Source of the DNA: an uncultured Verrucomicrobiota bacterium
Lineage (GTDB): Bacteria; Verrucomicrobiota; Verrucomicrobiia; Opitutales; Intestinicryptomonadaceae
Length of the DNA stretch: 35,408 bases
Assembly: GCA_949298545.1 (NCBI GenBank)
Contig: CASFWX010000031.1
Location: 1-35,408, forward strand
Reading direction: 5' to 3'
A program made the position numbers and the translations under genes. The notes under the pieces were generated by a model that was given only the letters and a program-made list of their open reading frames with translations, searched no databases and was not told the DNA's origin. This document shows positions 35,347-35,408 of the stretch, one piece after another (within the stretch, counting starts at the first letter, position 1; each line of letters begins with the position of its first letter).

Positions 35347-35408
35347 TGGTGGGAGTAGCAGAACTCGAATCTGCGACCCCTTGCGTGTCATGCAAGTGCT
35401 CTAACCAA
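35347..35408 (-). tRNA. tRNA-Val(GAC), 5' end outside window
   Basis: The minus strand reads from within the D loop to the 3' end. The anticodon stem is CTTGC/GCAAG with loop ATGACAC (anticodon GAC), the T arm is GCAGA-TTCGAGT-TCTGC, the 3' acceptor strand is TACTCCC with discriminator A, and CCA is encoded at 35347-35349. The acceptor 5' half and D stem 5' half are cut off by the window edge. Confidence 0.9.

Overview
This window comes from a diderm (Gram-negative-type) bacterium. It has an outer-membrane secretin, lipoprotein signal sequences, a MacAB-TolC-type efflux set and a YfgM-like inner-membrane protein. The gene content (a GxGYxYP-family secreted protein, a Cdd1-like helix-hairpin-helix protein, many TPR proteins, a split-off nuoA, an EIIA-diadenylate cyclase fusion, and a secretin operon with a Pro/Ser-rich GspC-like partner) suggests the PVC superphylum, perhaps Verrucomicrobiota. 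This is an inference from content and style; no marker gene here proves it.

Layout. (1) 1-1.85 kb: an AT-rich Sel1-repeat protein open at the left edge, followed by tRNA-Gln(CTG) on the minus strand. (2) 2.0-4.4 kb, minus strand: a secreted GxGYxYP putative glycoside hydrolase and a YfgM-like TPR membrane protein. (3) 4.6-10.2 kb, plus strand: a tight cluster hemG(hemY)-hemH-ccsA/hemX-like-rnr (heme synthesis, cytochrome c maturation, RNase R). (4) 10.3-13.2 kb, minus strand: nuoA, then an unusual PTS-EIIA + PK-C-like + diadenylate cyclase fusion, then a DUF475/TerC membrane protein. (5) 13.5-16.1 kb, minus strand: a small lipoprotein with its own strong terminator, then coaX, a secreted TPR protein and a small HhH protein. 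(6) 16.5-24.6 kb, plus strand: a type II secretion/type IV pilus-like operon (secretin, GspC/PilP-like protein, GspE ATPase, GspF platform protein, TPR membrane protein) with no pseudopilin in view. (7) cysE on the minus strand. (8) 25.6-31.2 kb, plus strand: a lipoprotein, then macA-macB ATPase-macB permease-NodT/TolC-like outer-membrane lipoprotein. (9) tRNA-His(GTG) with promoter and terminator. (10) 31.4-35.3 kb: an AT-rich, gene-poor, decaying nucleotide-sugar region with an apparently intact GDP-fucose synthase (fcl), a frameshifted and 5'-truncated nucleotide-sugar dehydrogenase, and an epimerase that has lost its start and its catalytic YxxxK segment. (11) tRNA-Val(GAC), cut by the right edge, with a terminator.

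The central 2-31 kb is compact and balanced in base composition. The two ends are AT-rich, and each contacts a tRNA gene on that tRNA's 3' side. The right region is enclosed by two inward-facing tRNA 3' ends, as expected of hypervariable insertion sites. The most interesting protein is the EIIA-diadenylate cyclase fusion, which could couple phosphotransferase signalling to c-di-AMP production. The secretin operon and the decayed sugar cluster are the next most informative parts.
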